From positions 1 through 64,000 of the forward strand of contig JADKEH010000006.1 of assembly GCA_016718155.1 (NCBI GenBank): DNA of 64,000 nucleotides, in the 5' to 3' direction. Made by a program: the position numbers and the translations under genes. The notes beneath the pieces are model-generated. The model saw only the letters and a program-made list of their open reading frames with translations. It did not search any database and had not been told where the DNA came from. The DNA comes from Candidatus Rhodoferax randersensis. GTDB lineage: Bacteria; Pseudomonadota; Gammaproteobacteria; Burkholderiales; Burkholderiaceae_C. Positions within the stretch are counted from its first letter, which is position 1. Every line of letters begins with the position of its first letter. This document shows positions 1 to 6,184 of this stretch, one piece after another.

Positions 1-1
1 A

Positions 2-64
2 TTCGCTGTTCTCGGTGGCTACTCTCTTCTCTTTGTGGGCTTCGCATTTGGGGATTGGCTTTGA
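2..64 (+). CDS. C-terminal end of a cassette-borne membrane protein (partial)
   Basis: The frame from base 2 is open to a TGA at 62-64 and encodes 20 residues rich in F, L, G and V, like the end of a transmembrane helix. It stops 16 bp before the first attC site, where a cassette gene normally ends. The rest lies outside the window, so no function can be given. The frame could be fortuitous. Confidence 0.45.
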   Translation, partial: FAVLGGYSLLFVGFAFGDWL

Positions 65-80
65 CCGACACTGCCATACC

Positions 81-182
81 GTTTAACAGGTCCGTTGATC
101 GGCCCCACAACGGCGGCCGGTGTGCTTGCCATTCTTCGAAACAGAGCGCGCCGTTGCGGTCCGCTCACGTCCGACGTTAAGC
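81..182 (+). repeat. attC site 1
   Basis: Starts with GTTTAAC and ends with GTTAAGC, an exact match to the RYYYAAC/GTTRRRY boxes. The two halves are imperfect inverted repeats: the GTCCGT...GATCGG...CAACGGCG blocks on the left match the reverse complement of the right half. The 102 bp length is within the usual attC range. Confidence 0.88.
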
Positions 183-230
183 CGCATATCGTGACACTCA
201 GCGTCCTGTAGTCGCCGTAGAAACTCGAGC

Positions 231-590
231 ATGTATTCGGACATCATCTTCTTTGGCGGTGCTGTACTCGGTTTGATCGTCGGGATCATTTACTTCCGAG
301 AGACTTCGCCCGAGTCAGCTATGGCGATTCGCCTCTGCTCTTCTGCGTACGGCCCCGCAATCTCGGCTATCTATCTGGCTACAGTGTTCGCATGGCCCGA
401 GCACCTCCGCTATTCGTCACAAGCCCTTTTCGCTCTTTACGCGCTCCAAGGACTTCCGCTGTTGCTCTTGCTGTATTCCCTCGCTGCGTACCCTGGCAGG
501 CGCATCACTCATGTAGTACTGGTGCCGGTTGCGGCGATCGCTTGGTTGTGGACATTTGCGCTTGGCTACTGGGTGGTCCATGGCAAGTAG
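231..590 (+). CDS. integron-cassette hypothetical membrane protein
   Basis: This 119-residue protein is the only gene in its cassette, lying between attC sites 1 and 2. It has about four hydrophobic segments: near residues 5-22, 40-55, 62-85 and 93-115. The ATG at 231 follows the preceding attC by 48 bp, typical cassette spacing, with no strong Shine-Dalgarno site. I do not recognise the family. A small four-helix membrane protein alone in a cassette could be an integrity or transport accessory protein, but nothing in the sequence shows it. Confidence 0.75.
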   Translation: MYSDIIFFGGAVLGLIVGIIYFRETSPESAMAIRLCSSAYGPAISAIYLATVFAWPEHLRYSSQALFALYALQGLPLLLLLYSLAAYPGRRITHVVLVPVAAIAWLWTFALGYWVVHGK

Positions 591-623
591 CAGGCCGCCA
601 CAATGCCTATCTGAGCGCCTGCG

Positions 624-710
624 GCTTAACTGGTTGCTCGTCACGGACACACAGCAGCAGGTTGCCGCTGCGCGGCGCATGCTGCGTGCCGGACAGCGCC
701 AACGTTATCC
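624..710 (+). repeat. attC site 2
   Basis: Begins with GCTTAAC and ends with GTTATCC. The 87 bp have a central CCGCTGCGCGG stem and the array-specific GGTTGCTCGTC arm shared with sites 4 and 5. It lies 33 bp after the stop codon of the upstream gene. Confidence 0.85.
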
Positions 711-779
711 CTCAAGTCTGGCGCCAACAGCGGGTCGGCCCCTTGAGCGGTAGACTTGGGGTTCCACCAGGAGAACACT

Positions 780-1007
780 ATGGCAAACCTCATCGAAGAA
801 CTCAGCTCACAAGCTAGAACACTGCCTGCGGCGGACCGGGTTCGATTGGCCGAGGAACTTCTTGCGACGGTGCACGAACCAGACGACGAAGTCGAGGCGG
901 CTTGGGACGAGGAGATTCGAATCCGAATCGCCGATATCGACGCTGGTACGGCGAAGCTCATTCCCGCTGAAGAAGTATTTGCACAAGTTCGACGTCTGCT
1001 GAATTGA
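780..1007 (+). CDS. addiction module component (antitoxin), type II TA
   Basis: This 75-residue acidic protein resembles the short 'putative addiction module component' antitoxin family: an N-terminal helix with LPAADRVRLAEELL, an acidic stretch HEPDDEVEAAWDEE, and a C-terminal region of the IADIDAGTAKLIPAEEVFAQVR type. The ATG at 780 is preceded by AGGAG at 769-773, so it is preferred over upstream in-frame starts. The stop codon overlaps the ATG of the toxin (TGATG at 1005-1009), giving translational coupling. It should neutralise the ParE/RelE-type toxin encoded next. It is closely similar to the antitoxin at 2063-2287, a paralogue in another cassette of the array. Confidence 0.86.
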   Translation: MANLIEELSSQARTLPAADRVRLAEELLATVHEPDDEVEAAWDEEIRIRIADIDAGTAKLIPAEEVFAQVRRLLN

Positions 1008-1306
1008 TGCGCGTCCGATTTCACGAGGCCGCAATGGCCGAGTTAGCGTGGGAGGTTCAGTACTACGCAAAGATCAGTCCGCAGCTCGGTGAGCGATTTG
1101 CAACGGTCGTTGAGCGGGCGCTCGCGATAGCGACCGAATTTCCGGATATGGGATCACCTTACAAGTACGGCACACGCCGAGTTTTTCCGAAACGCTTTCC
1201 ATTTTCGGTCGTGTACCTACACCGCGGTGATGAAATCTTGGTGCTGGCAATCGCACCGGACGACAGGAAGCCAGGCTATTGGCGTTCCCGGATGATCAAG
1301 GGATAA
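1007..1306 (+). CDS. RelE/ParE-family toxin
   Basis: This 99-residue basic protein fits the ParE/RelE fold: an N-terminal FHEAAMAELAWEVQYY helix, a middle helix ERFATVVERALAIATEFP, and the conserved strand pattern TRRVFPKRFPFSVVYLHRGDEI then VLAIAPDDRKPGYW. The terminal H/D-RRPGYW-like motif is typical of toxins paired with the addiction-module antitoxin family. The ATG at 1007 overlaps the antitoxin stop. The stop TAA at 1304 lies inside the first box of attC site 3, so gene and recombination site are packed without spacer. Family members cleave mRNA (RelE) or poison gyrase (ParE); the sequence does not decide which. Confidence 0.87.
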   Translation: MRVRFHEAAMAELAWEVQYYAKISPQLGERFATVVERALAIATEFPDMGSPYKYGTRRVFPKRFPFSVVYLHRGDEILVLAIAPDDRKPGYWRSRMIKG

Positions 1307-1365
1307 CATGTCAATGGACTCGGACCCACACCAGCAGGAGGCGGCTTCGCCGCGAGTTGTTATGC
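1301..1365 (+). repeat. attC site 3
   Basis: GGATAAC opens the site and GTTATGC closes it, with a central GCGGCTTCGCCGC hairpin. At 65 bp it is the shortest in the array and lacks the arm sequence of sites 2, 4 and 5, so this cassette may have come from a different attC lineage. Confidence 0.78.
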
Positions 1366-1455
1366 GCCGGTCATCTTCACGTTAGCGGACAAGAAACCGG
1401 TGGTAGTTGACTTGCTGCATACTTCGAGCTGTTGCGTCGCAAAAGGAGCCTAAGC

Positions 1456-1656
1456 ATGGGAAACGTGAAATCGATTGAGAGCGCTGTGGAATCGCTTCCC
1501 CCTATGGAGCTAGCTGAATTCCGGCGTTGGTTCGCGGAATTCGATGGCAGCGCGTGGGATAGGCAAATCGAGCAGGATGCAGCCTCTGGCAAGCTCGACC
1601 AGTTGGCGGCCGAGGCGCTCGCCGACTATCGTGCAGGTTCGGCGAGGCAACTTTGA
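1456..1656 (+). CDS. cassette-encoded antitoxin-like small protein
   Basis: This 66-residue acidic protein resembles small antitoxins paired with ParE-like toxins: VKSIESAVESLPPMELAEF, then RRWFAEFDGSAWDRQIEQD, then a LDQLAAEALADYRAG tail. The ATG at 1456 has AAGGAG at 1443-1448. Its stop codon overlaps or abuts the toxin start. It has no helix-turn-helix that I can see, so DNA binding would have to come from another fold or be absent. The assignment rests on size, charge, order and the partner gene. Confidence 0.8.
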   Translation: MGNVKSIESAVESLPPMELAEFRRWFAEFDGSAWDRQIEQDAASGKLDQLAAEALADYRAGSARQL

Positions 1657-1661
1657 GGTTG

Positions 1662-1919
1662 ATGCACACCGCATCAAAGCGGTTTTGGCAGTGCCTTGAC
1701 GCTTTGCCCTCTGAAATTCAAGCCGTAGCGCACCGAAATTTCGCGCAACTCAAGGCCGATCCAAGTCATCCATCACTGCATTTCAAGACTGTTGCAAATG
1801 GTCGATTTCATAGCGTCCGAGTCGGCCTCTACTACCGCGCACTTGGCCTCCCCGTGCCAGGCGGCGTACATTGGTTTTGGGTCGGCACGCATGGCGAATA
1901 TGACAAACTCGTCGGCTAA
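1662..1919 (+). CDS. ParE/RelE-like toxin (cytotoxic translational repressor type)
   Basis: The product (85 residues from the ATG at 1662, or 88 from a TTG at 1653 overlapping the antitoxin stop) matches the small toxin group with KRFWQCLDALPSEIQAVAHRN, then HPSLHFKTV, then FHSVRVGLYYRALG and a closing HWFWVGTHGEYDKLV motif. The conserved HPSL and SVRVG-YRA blocks are the usual signature. It forms a two-gene operon with the preceding antitoxin in one cassette. Its stop overlaps attC site 4. Confidence 0.83.
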   Translation: MHTASKRFWQCLDALPSEIQAVAHRNFAQLKADPSHPSLHFKTVANGRFHSVRVGLYYRALGLPVPGGVHWFWVGTHGEYDKLVG

Positions 1920-2000
1920 CAGGTTGCTCGTCTCGGACATTCAGCGGCATCCTGCTGCTGCGCGGCGCTTGCTGCCTGCCGGACAGCGCCGACGTTGGGC
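1914..2000 (+). repeat. attC site 4
   Basis: GGCTAAC at the start and GTTGGGC at the end match the RYYYAAC and GTTRRRY consensus exactly. The 87 bp length and the AGGTTGCTCGTC and GGACAGCGCC arms are shared with site 2. Confidence 0.9.
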
Positions 2001-2062
2001 GTCTTGAGCACGCAAAGCGCAATCGCAGTAGGATTAAACTTGGCGCCACGGAGGTTCTCACA

Positions 2063-2287
2063 ATGGGAAATCAACTCGAAATGCTGGAAGCTGAAGCACT
2101 GATGCTCACACCGGGTGAACGTGCTGCATTCGCGCAGGTGCTATTAGCAAGTCTTGACGAAGACGCTGAAATTGAGGAGGCATGGGCTAGTGAAGTCGAA
2201 TGCCGAATCGCCGATGTCGAAAGCGGCGTGGTTCAGGTAATCCCAATCGCCGAAGCTCTTGCCCAAGTTCGTTCCGCGCTGAAGTGA
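2063..2287 (+). CDS. addiction module component (antitoxin), type II TA
   Basis: This 74-residue acidic protein has the same layout as the antitoxin at 780-1007: LTPGERAAFAQVLLASLDED, an EIEEAWASEVECRIADVESG block and a VIPIAEALAQVRSALK tail. The two are clear paralogues. The ATG at 2063 lies 62 bp after attC site 4. It overlaps the toxin gene by four bases (GTGA at 2284-2287), which couples their translation. Confidence 0.86.
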   Translation: MGNQLEMLEAEALMLTPGERAAFAQVLLASLDEDAEIEEAWASEVECRIADVESGVVQVIPIAEALAQVRSALK

Positions 2288-2577
2288 AGCTCGTTATTGT
2301 TCCGCTCGCGCTTGCCGAGTTGCATGATGCTGCGGCTTTTTACACTGCAAGGGCGAGCGTCGAGCTTGGCCTCGCGTTCGTGACCGAGTTTGAGCGAACG
2401 GCGAAACTTGTTCTGGAGAGTCCGAAGCTCGGCGCAATCTATCGAGGCACCCGACGGCGCTACCTTTTTCGCCGATTTCCCTACTGCATCATCTATCAAG
2501 TCACCGCTGAGGAACTCCGAGTCATTGCGGTGGCGCACCAGCGCAGACGTCCTGGCTATTGGTCGAAACGCAAGTAG
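2284..2577 (+). CDS. RelE/ParE-family toxin
   Basis: Read from the GTG at 2284 this is a 97-residue ParE/RelE toxin: LAELHDAAAFYTARASVELG, FVTEFERTAKLVLESPKLGA, then TRRRYLFRRFPYCIIYQVT and VIAVAHQRRRPGYW. The GTG is chosen because it overlaps the antitoxin stop and because the conserved first strand starts there; longer in-frame versions would overlap the antitoxin deeply. The RRPGYW ending matches the toxin at 1007-1306, so the two cassettes carry related modules. Confidence 0.85.
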   Translation: MKLVIVPLALAELHDAAAFYTARASVELGLAFVTEFERTAKLVLESPKLGAIYRGTRRRYLFRRFPYCIIYQVTAEELRVIAVAHQRRRPGYWSKRK

Positions 2578-2607
2578 CAAGTCGCTGCCGTTTCATTGCC
2601 GTATGAC

Positions 2608-2692
2608 GCCCAACTGGTTGCTCGTCGCGGCCACGCAGCAGCAGGTTGCCGCTTCGCGGCGCATGTTGCGTGCCGGACGGCCAACGTTCGAC
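2608..2692 (+). repeat. attC site 5
   Basis: GCCCAAC opens and GTTCGAC closes an 85 bp site with a central CCGCTTCGCGG stem. The TGGTTGCTCGTC arm is shared with site 2. The gene upstream ends 30 bp before it. Confidence 0.84.
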
Positions 2693-2715
2693 GTCATGAC
2701 AATCGCTTGTGTTTA

Positions 2716-2733
2716 GTTAGCGTTTTTGCTAAC
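2716..2733 (+). promoter_or_regulatory. candidate HigA operator
   Basis: A perfect inverted repeat GTTAGC-6 bp-GCTAAC ends 7 bp before the higB-like ATG. HigA-type antitoxins bind short palindromes over their own promoter, so this is probably the autoregulatory operator of the module. It lies inside the cassette, so the module carries its own promoter. Confidence 0.65.
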
Positions 2734-2740
2734 ATGATAC

Positions 2741-3067
2741 ATGGCGTTTGAAATCAACTACTTCCACGAGCGCGTTTACGCAGAGGTGCAGTCATGGCCG
2801 GTTGACGTCCTTGCCGACTACGCGCGATTGGTCGAACTTCTCACGGAGCACGGGCCAAGCCTTCGCTTGCCACATTCACGCGCCTTTGGTGACGGTCTGT
2901 TTGAACTACGTCCGCGTGGCCGAACGGGCATTGGTCGAGCGTTTTATTGTTTCTTGCAGGGGAAGAAAGTAGTCGTTCTGCATGCGTTTATAAAGAAGTC
3001 GCAGCAGACCCCCGACAACGAATTGAAGATGGCGCGAAAGCGCCTGAAGGAGGTGATGCATGGCTGA
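2741..3067 (+). CDS. HigB-like toxin (phage Gp49-like/DUF891 family)
   Basis: This 108-residue basic protein has the conserved pattern of Gp49-like toxins: a helix VLADYARLVELLTEHGP, then LPHSRAFGDGLFELRPRG, RAFYCFLQGKKVVVLHAFIKKSQQTP and a C-terminal ELKMARKRLKEV helix. Members of this HigB/RelE group act as ribosome-dependent mRNA interferases. The toxin gene comes first and the antitoxin second, the order typical of higBA. The ATG at 2741 follows a palindromic operator. It overlaps the next gene by 8 bp. Confidence 0.88.
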   Translation: MAFEINYFHERVYAEVQSWPVDVLADYARLVELLTEHGPSLRLPHSRAFGDGLFELRPRGRTGIGRAFYCFLQGKKVVVLHAFIKKSQQTPDNELKMARKRLKEVMHG

Positions 3068-3377
3068 CTTGAAGTACAAACCGGTTCCTCACAATCACGC
3101 TGAATTTTTGGCGACTGCGAGGCAGCGCCCAGGGTTCAATGATGCCTACGACAGCCTTGAGCTCGAATACACCGTCGCAAGCCAGATGCTCAAAGCACGT
3201 GCAAAAGCTGGTCTGACGCAAGACGCAGTCGCAGAGCGCATGGGTACAACAAAAAGTGCAATTTCGCGCTTAGAGGGCGCTGGTCGGCACGCTCCATCTT
3301 TGGCCACGTTGAAGAAGTACGCCGCTGCTGTTGGCTGTGATCTGCAGGTGAAGCTTGTACCTCACAAAGCCGCATGA
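3060..3377 (+). CDS. HigA-like antitoxin, XRE-family HTH
   Basis: This 105-residue protein has an XRE-type helix-turn-helix at about residues 45-95: AKAGLTQDAVAERMGTTKSA followed by ISRLEGAG and PSLATLKKYAAAVG. It should bind the toxin at 2741-3067 and repress the palindromic operator at 2716-2733. The ATG at 3060 is preceded by a near-perfect AAGGAGGTG ribosome binding site within the end of the toxin gene. The stop lies 2 bp before attC site 6. Confidence 0.9.
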   Translation: MADLKYKPVPHNHAEFLATARQRPGFNDAYDSLELEYTVASQMLKARAKAGLTQDAVAERMGTTKSAISRLEGAGRHAPSLATLKKYAAAVGCDLQVKLVPHKAA

Positions 3378-3378
3378 C

Positions 3379-3465
3379 GTCGAACTGGTCGGCCCACGCG
3401 GACAAGCAACATCGGGCTGCCGCTTCGCGGCGTGTGTTGCATGCCGGTGGCCTCTAACGTTCGAC
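3379..3465 (+). repeat. attC site 6
   Basis: GTCGAAC opens and GTTCGAC closes the site, so the outer boxes are perfect inverted repeats. The 87 bp contain a CCGCTTCGCGGCG stem. It ends the higBA cassette. Confidence 0.85.
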
Positions 3466-3489
3466 GCAGTGGGTAGCAAGGCCAAGAGC

Positions 3490-3864
3490 GTGAGTGAACC
3501 AAAGCACTTGATCACGGTGATGCCCGACTACGGAATGGGGCCGTATGCATGGCAGAAACCGGCCTCAGATACGAGTACTCTGATCGGGATGTGCGTTGCG
3601 ACAGCGGTCGGTGGTTTTGAGACTGACGAAGGAACGACAATCAGTTTGGAATTGCAAGCCGGTTTCGCTGATTGGGCCGCTCAGTTTGAGCAGTTCGCTG
3701 AGAGCCCCAATTTTGCTTGGTCGGCGTTCCATCAAGAAGGGCTTTCTCTGAGTCAAAAATTGAAGCGAGAACTCGGGCCAAGTTATCGCGTTTCGTATCA
3801 CAAACCTTGTGAGGACCCGGCGAGAGAAGTCAATGAATTCACCGAGATCGCGGTTGACGTCTAA
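3490..3864 (+). CDS. hypothetical cassette protein
   Basis: This 124-residue protein begins at a GTG 24 bp after attC site 6; longer in-frame versions would read back through the attC and are unlikely. It is soluble-looking and rich in aromatic residues. Visible segments are YGMGPYAWQK near the start, VGGFETDEGTTISLELQAGF in the middle, then FAWSAFHQEGLSLSQKLKRE and EFTEIAVDV at the end. The FHQEG..LSQKLKRE stretch may form a helix contributing to a binding site. I do not recognise a family. It is the last intact gene of the array. Confidence 0.72.
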   Translation: MSEPKHLITVMPDYGMGPYAWQKPASDTSTLIGMCVATAVGGFETDEGTTISLELQAGFADWAAQFEQFAESPNFAWSAFHQEGLSLSQKLKRELGPSYRVSYHKPCEDPAREVNEFTEIAVDV

Positions 3865-3981
3865 GCAAAATGAAATATTGAGGTGCCACTGGCTTGGCAT
3901 CTGCAACGCCAACGCCAACGCCCATTGCCATGCCGACGTCTATTCACATCATCTCAGCACGCAAGGCGACCTTTCAACGTT
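3859..3981 (+). repeat. candidate attC site 7, interrupted by an IS
   Basis: A GTCTAAGC box overlaps the stop of the preceding gene, as in the other cassettes, and about 120 bp later the sequence reads AACGTT directly against the left end of the IS remnant. The right flank of the IS reads GTTAGCC, so joining the flanks would rebuild AACGTTAGCC, close to the GTTRRRY box. The arms are not well paired by eye, so this may be a degenerate site or coincidence. Confidence 0.4.
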
Positions 3982-5051
3982 GAGGCTGTGCAAAGACCCC
4001 CCACTCAGGGTTGATCCCGACATCGCGGCCTGAGCATCCAGCGTTGAGCAAACATCACGTTTGCCGCTCAACACCATGCCCCGCTGCAAACCCGTTGACC
4101 GCAGCCCACGCCTGCTGCCCGTGGTGCTGTCTGAACAAATCCAGAGCGGCACCTTCGAGTTCGCCCTGGACCATCTGGTCGATCATGAGTTGAACCTCGA
4201 TGCACTGGATGTGCGCTTCAACAACGACGAAGTCGGCGCCAGCGCCTACGACCCGCGCGTCATGCTAAAATTGTCCTGCTGGCCTACAGCCGTGGACTGA
4301 TCTCGAGCCGGCGCATCGAACACGCCTGCCTGCACCATGTCCAGTTCATCGCCATCAGCGGTGACAGCCAACCCAGCTACACCCACATCGCGAAGTTTGT
4401 GCGCGAACTCGACCCCAGATCAAAGCCCTGTTCACCGAAGTCCTGCTCACCTGCGACCGCATGGGTTTGATTGGCCGCCAGATGTTTGCCATCGACGGCG
4501 TCAAGCTGCCGGCCAACGCCAGTAAAGAGCGCAGCGGCACCGGCGCCAAGCAAAGCTGCGTGCCTTGCCAACACCGGGACCGGTGCCTGCGCAACCCCCA
4601 AAGCACCCCGGTGCGCCATGTGTCTCTCTTTGCCAAGAACCAGCCCAGCGCGCATGCCGCCATCGAGCTGATGAAGCAGGCCATTGACTCAGCCAGAGGC
4701 CGACCACTGCACAGCCAGCGCATCGGCACGGTCGAGCCGGTGTTTGGCAACATCCGGCACAACAAGCGATTGAACCGCGTCACGCTGCGCGGCAAGGCCA
4801 AAGTCAATGCGCAGTGGAGCCTGTACTGTCTGGTGCACAACATCGAGAAGCTGGCCAACCATAGGCATGCCCAGTAGACGGGGTGTACAGGCCGAAAACC
4901 GGCCACGAAGCACTGTACAAGCGCTTGCCGCGCGATCGGAGGTCAGAAATGCGGCACACTGGCGGGATGAAACGTCAAACGACCAATCCGGATTCGCAAC
5001 GCCTTGGCTGCATGCCTTGGGCGGATGCGAATGGGGTTTTTGCACAGCCTC
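3982..5051 (+). mobile_element. IS1182-family element, internally deleted remnant
   Basis: The ends form inverted repeats: GAGGCTGTGCAAAGACCCC at 3982-4000 and its near-perfect reverse complement at 5033-5051. Between them lies a broken transposase. The flanks carry GTT on both sides, which may be a short target duplication. Intact members are usually about 1.6-2 kb; this copy is 1070 bp because the middle of the transposase is missing. It cannot transpose on its own but could be moved by an intact relative. Confidence 0.82.
4076..4877 (+). pseudogene. IS1182-family transposase, frameshifted and internally deleted
   Basis: The reading starts with CKPVDRSPRLLPVVLSEQI and RFNNDEVGASAYDPRVMLK, a typical IS1182 transposase N-terminus. 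One base is lost near 4268 (the frame should continue IVLLAYSRGLISSRRIEHAC) and another near 4420 (before IKALFTEVLLTCDRMG). After GVKLPANASKERSGT the sequence jumps to the C-terminal Cys-containing block CVPCQHRDRCLR and the ending FGNIRHNKRLNR...YCLVHNIEKL. Roughly 200 residues of the usual ~480, including part of the catalytic region, are absent. The product is non-functional. Confidence 0.85.
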
Positions 5052-5068
5052 GTTAGCCTGCTGATCCA

Positions 5069-6100
5069 TCAGTTGCCCACGTGACCGGTGAACTGGGCGC
5101 CGTTGGACAGGCGCCACTGCCCCGGGCTCTGACCAGTCCAGCGCCGAAAGGCGCGGTTGAAGGCGCTGGCTTCCGAGAAGCCCAGTTCGCGCGCAATGCT
5201 GGCAAAGCTGGCGTTCGTGTTGGCAACCTGGTCGCACGCGCGCTCGCGCCGCAGGGCATCAACCAGAGCCTTGTAGCGGGTACCCTTGGCCTGCAGGCGT
5301 CGCGCCAGCACGCGCTCGCTCAAACCCAGGTGGCGAGCGGCAGCCGCCGCGTCGGGCAGGCCGGCGCTCAGGCGCGCCAGCAGCCAGGCGCGCAACTGCT
5401 CGTCGAGTCCGCTGGACTGTGACAGCGCCGCCAATTGCGCGGTGGCGTATTCGCGGTGCAGCGTGGCGAGTTGCATGTCTGCGGGCGGCAGTGCCTGGTC
5501 CAGCGTGGCGTTGTCCAGTTGCACGCCGTTGAAGGCCTGCGCAAACTCGATCTGCGGACCAAACAACGCCTGGTAGTCGGCCAGCGGTGCCAGGCGCGGA
5601 TGGCTGAACTGGGTTGCAGTGGGTTGTACCGGGCGCCCGGTGATCCAGCGAAACACGCTGCTCACCGCTGCCAGCACCGCCTCGATCTGGTGCGGGCTGA
5701 AAGCCAGGTCACCTTGCTGCGGGTGGTAGATCAGCCAACTGTGCGCCTCACCCGCCACCAATTGAAATCGCCCGCCGTCGCTGATGAGCCGCTGAAACTT
5801 CTGTACCTGCCCGATGGCGTCGCGCAGGCTGGTGCTGGAGAGCAGTATGAAACTTACCACATTGAAGCTGCTTGGCCCCACCAGATGGCCGGCCTTGAGC
5901 CCAAAGCCGGGGTCGCCGGTCAGTTCGGCCGCGGTGCGCCACAGGCGCGTAATGTCATCTACGGCCAGTCGCGCGTCGGGGCGAGGGTCAAGCCGCACGC
6001 CGGCGCGGGCCAGCAGGTGCGCGCGGGGCAAACCCTGGCGCTCGGCGGCCAGCAGCAGGGTGTTGACCCAACTCATTGAAACAGTGGCGTCTGCGGTCAA
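5069..6100 (-). CDS. AraC-family transcriptional regulator
   Basis: This 343-residue protein has the arabinose-binding-like N-terminal domain of the OruR/AraC group (about residues 20-210, with FSPHQIEAVLAAVSSVFRWI) and a C-terminal double helix-turn-helix (about 240-335), including AARHLGLSERVLARRLQ and IARELGFSEASAFNRAFRRW. An ATG eight codons downstream is an alternative start. It is transcribed divergently from the FAD dehydrogenase at 6185 with an 84 bp gap, so it probably controls that operon in response to its substrate, which is unknown. Its stop lies 17 bp from the end of the IS remnant, so it marks where normal chromosome resumes. Confidence 0.9.
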   Translation of the reverse strand: MTADATVSMSWVNTLLLAAERQGLPRAHLLARAGVRLDPRPDARLAVDDITRLWRTAAELTGDPGFGLKAGHLVGPSSFNVVSFILLSSTSLRDAIGQVQKFQRLISDGGRFQLVAGEAHSWLIYHPQQGDLAFSPHQIEAVLAAVSSVFRWITGRPVQPTATQFSHPRLAPLADYQALFGPQIEFAQAFNGVQLDNATLDQALPPADMQLATLHREYATAQLAALSQSSGLDEQLRAWLLARLSAGLPDAAAAARHLGLSERVLARRLQAKGTRYKALVDALRRERACDQVANTNASFASIARELGFSEASAFNRAFRRWTGQSPGQWRLSNGAQFTGHVGN

Positions 6101-6184
6101 GGTCTTTGGCTTCCAGGGTCAAGGTGTCGCGCATCATAAGCCGTTAAGGTTCGCGGTGCAGCGCATACAAGCAGGAGACAAGTG

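Larger units (their letters stand above)
1..3981 (+). mobile_element. chromosomal integron cassette array (partial)
   Basis: Six attC-like sites (81-182, 624-710, 1301-1365, 1914-2000, 2608-2692, 3379-3465) recur in one orientation. Each starts with an RYYYAAC-like box and ends with a GTT-containing box, and one or two short plus-strand genes lie between neighbours. Recombination at the GTT boxes would define cassettes of about 530, 655, 635, 690 and 775 bp. The orientation places attI and the integrase to the left of the window; no intI is visible here. Several attC sites share an internal sequence (GGTTGCTCGTC and CGCGGCGCATG), the similarity expected of a sedentary chromosomal array in one host, whereas mobile integrons tend to have mixed attC sites. 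Confidence 0.88.

Noticed and set aside
4878..5032. gene between the transposase end and the IS right end
   Set aside because: Short frames exist but lie in the untranslated tail of the IS remnant and carry no motif.
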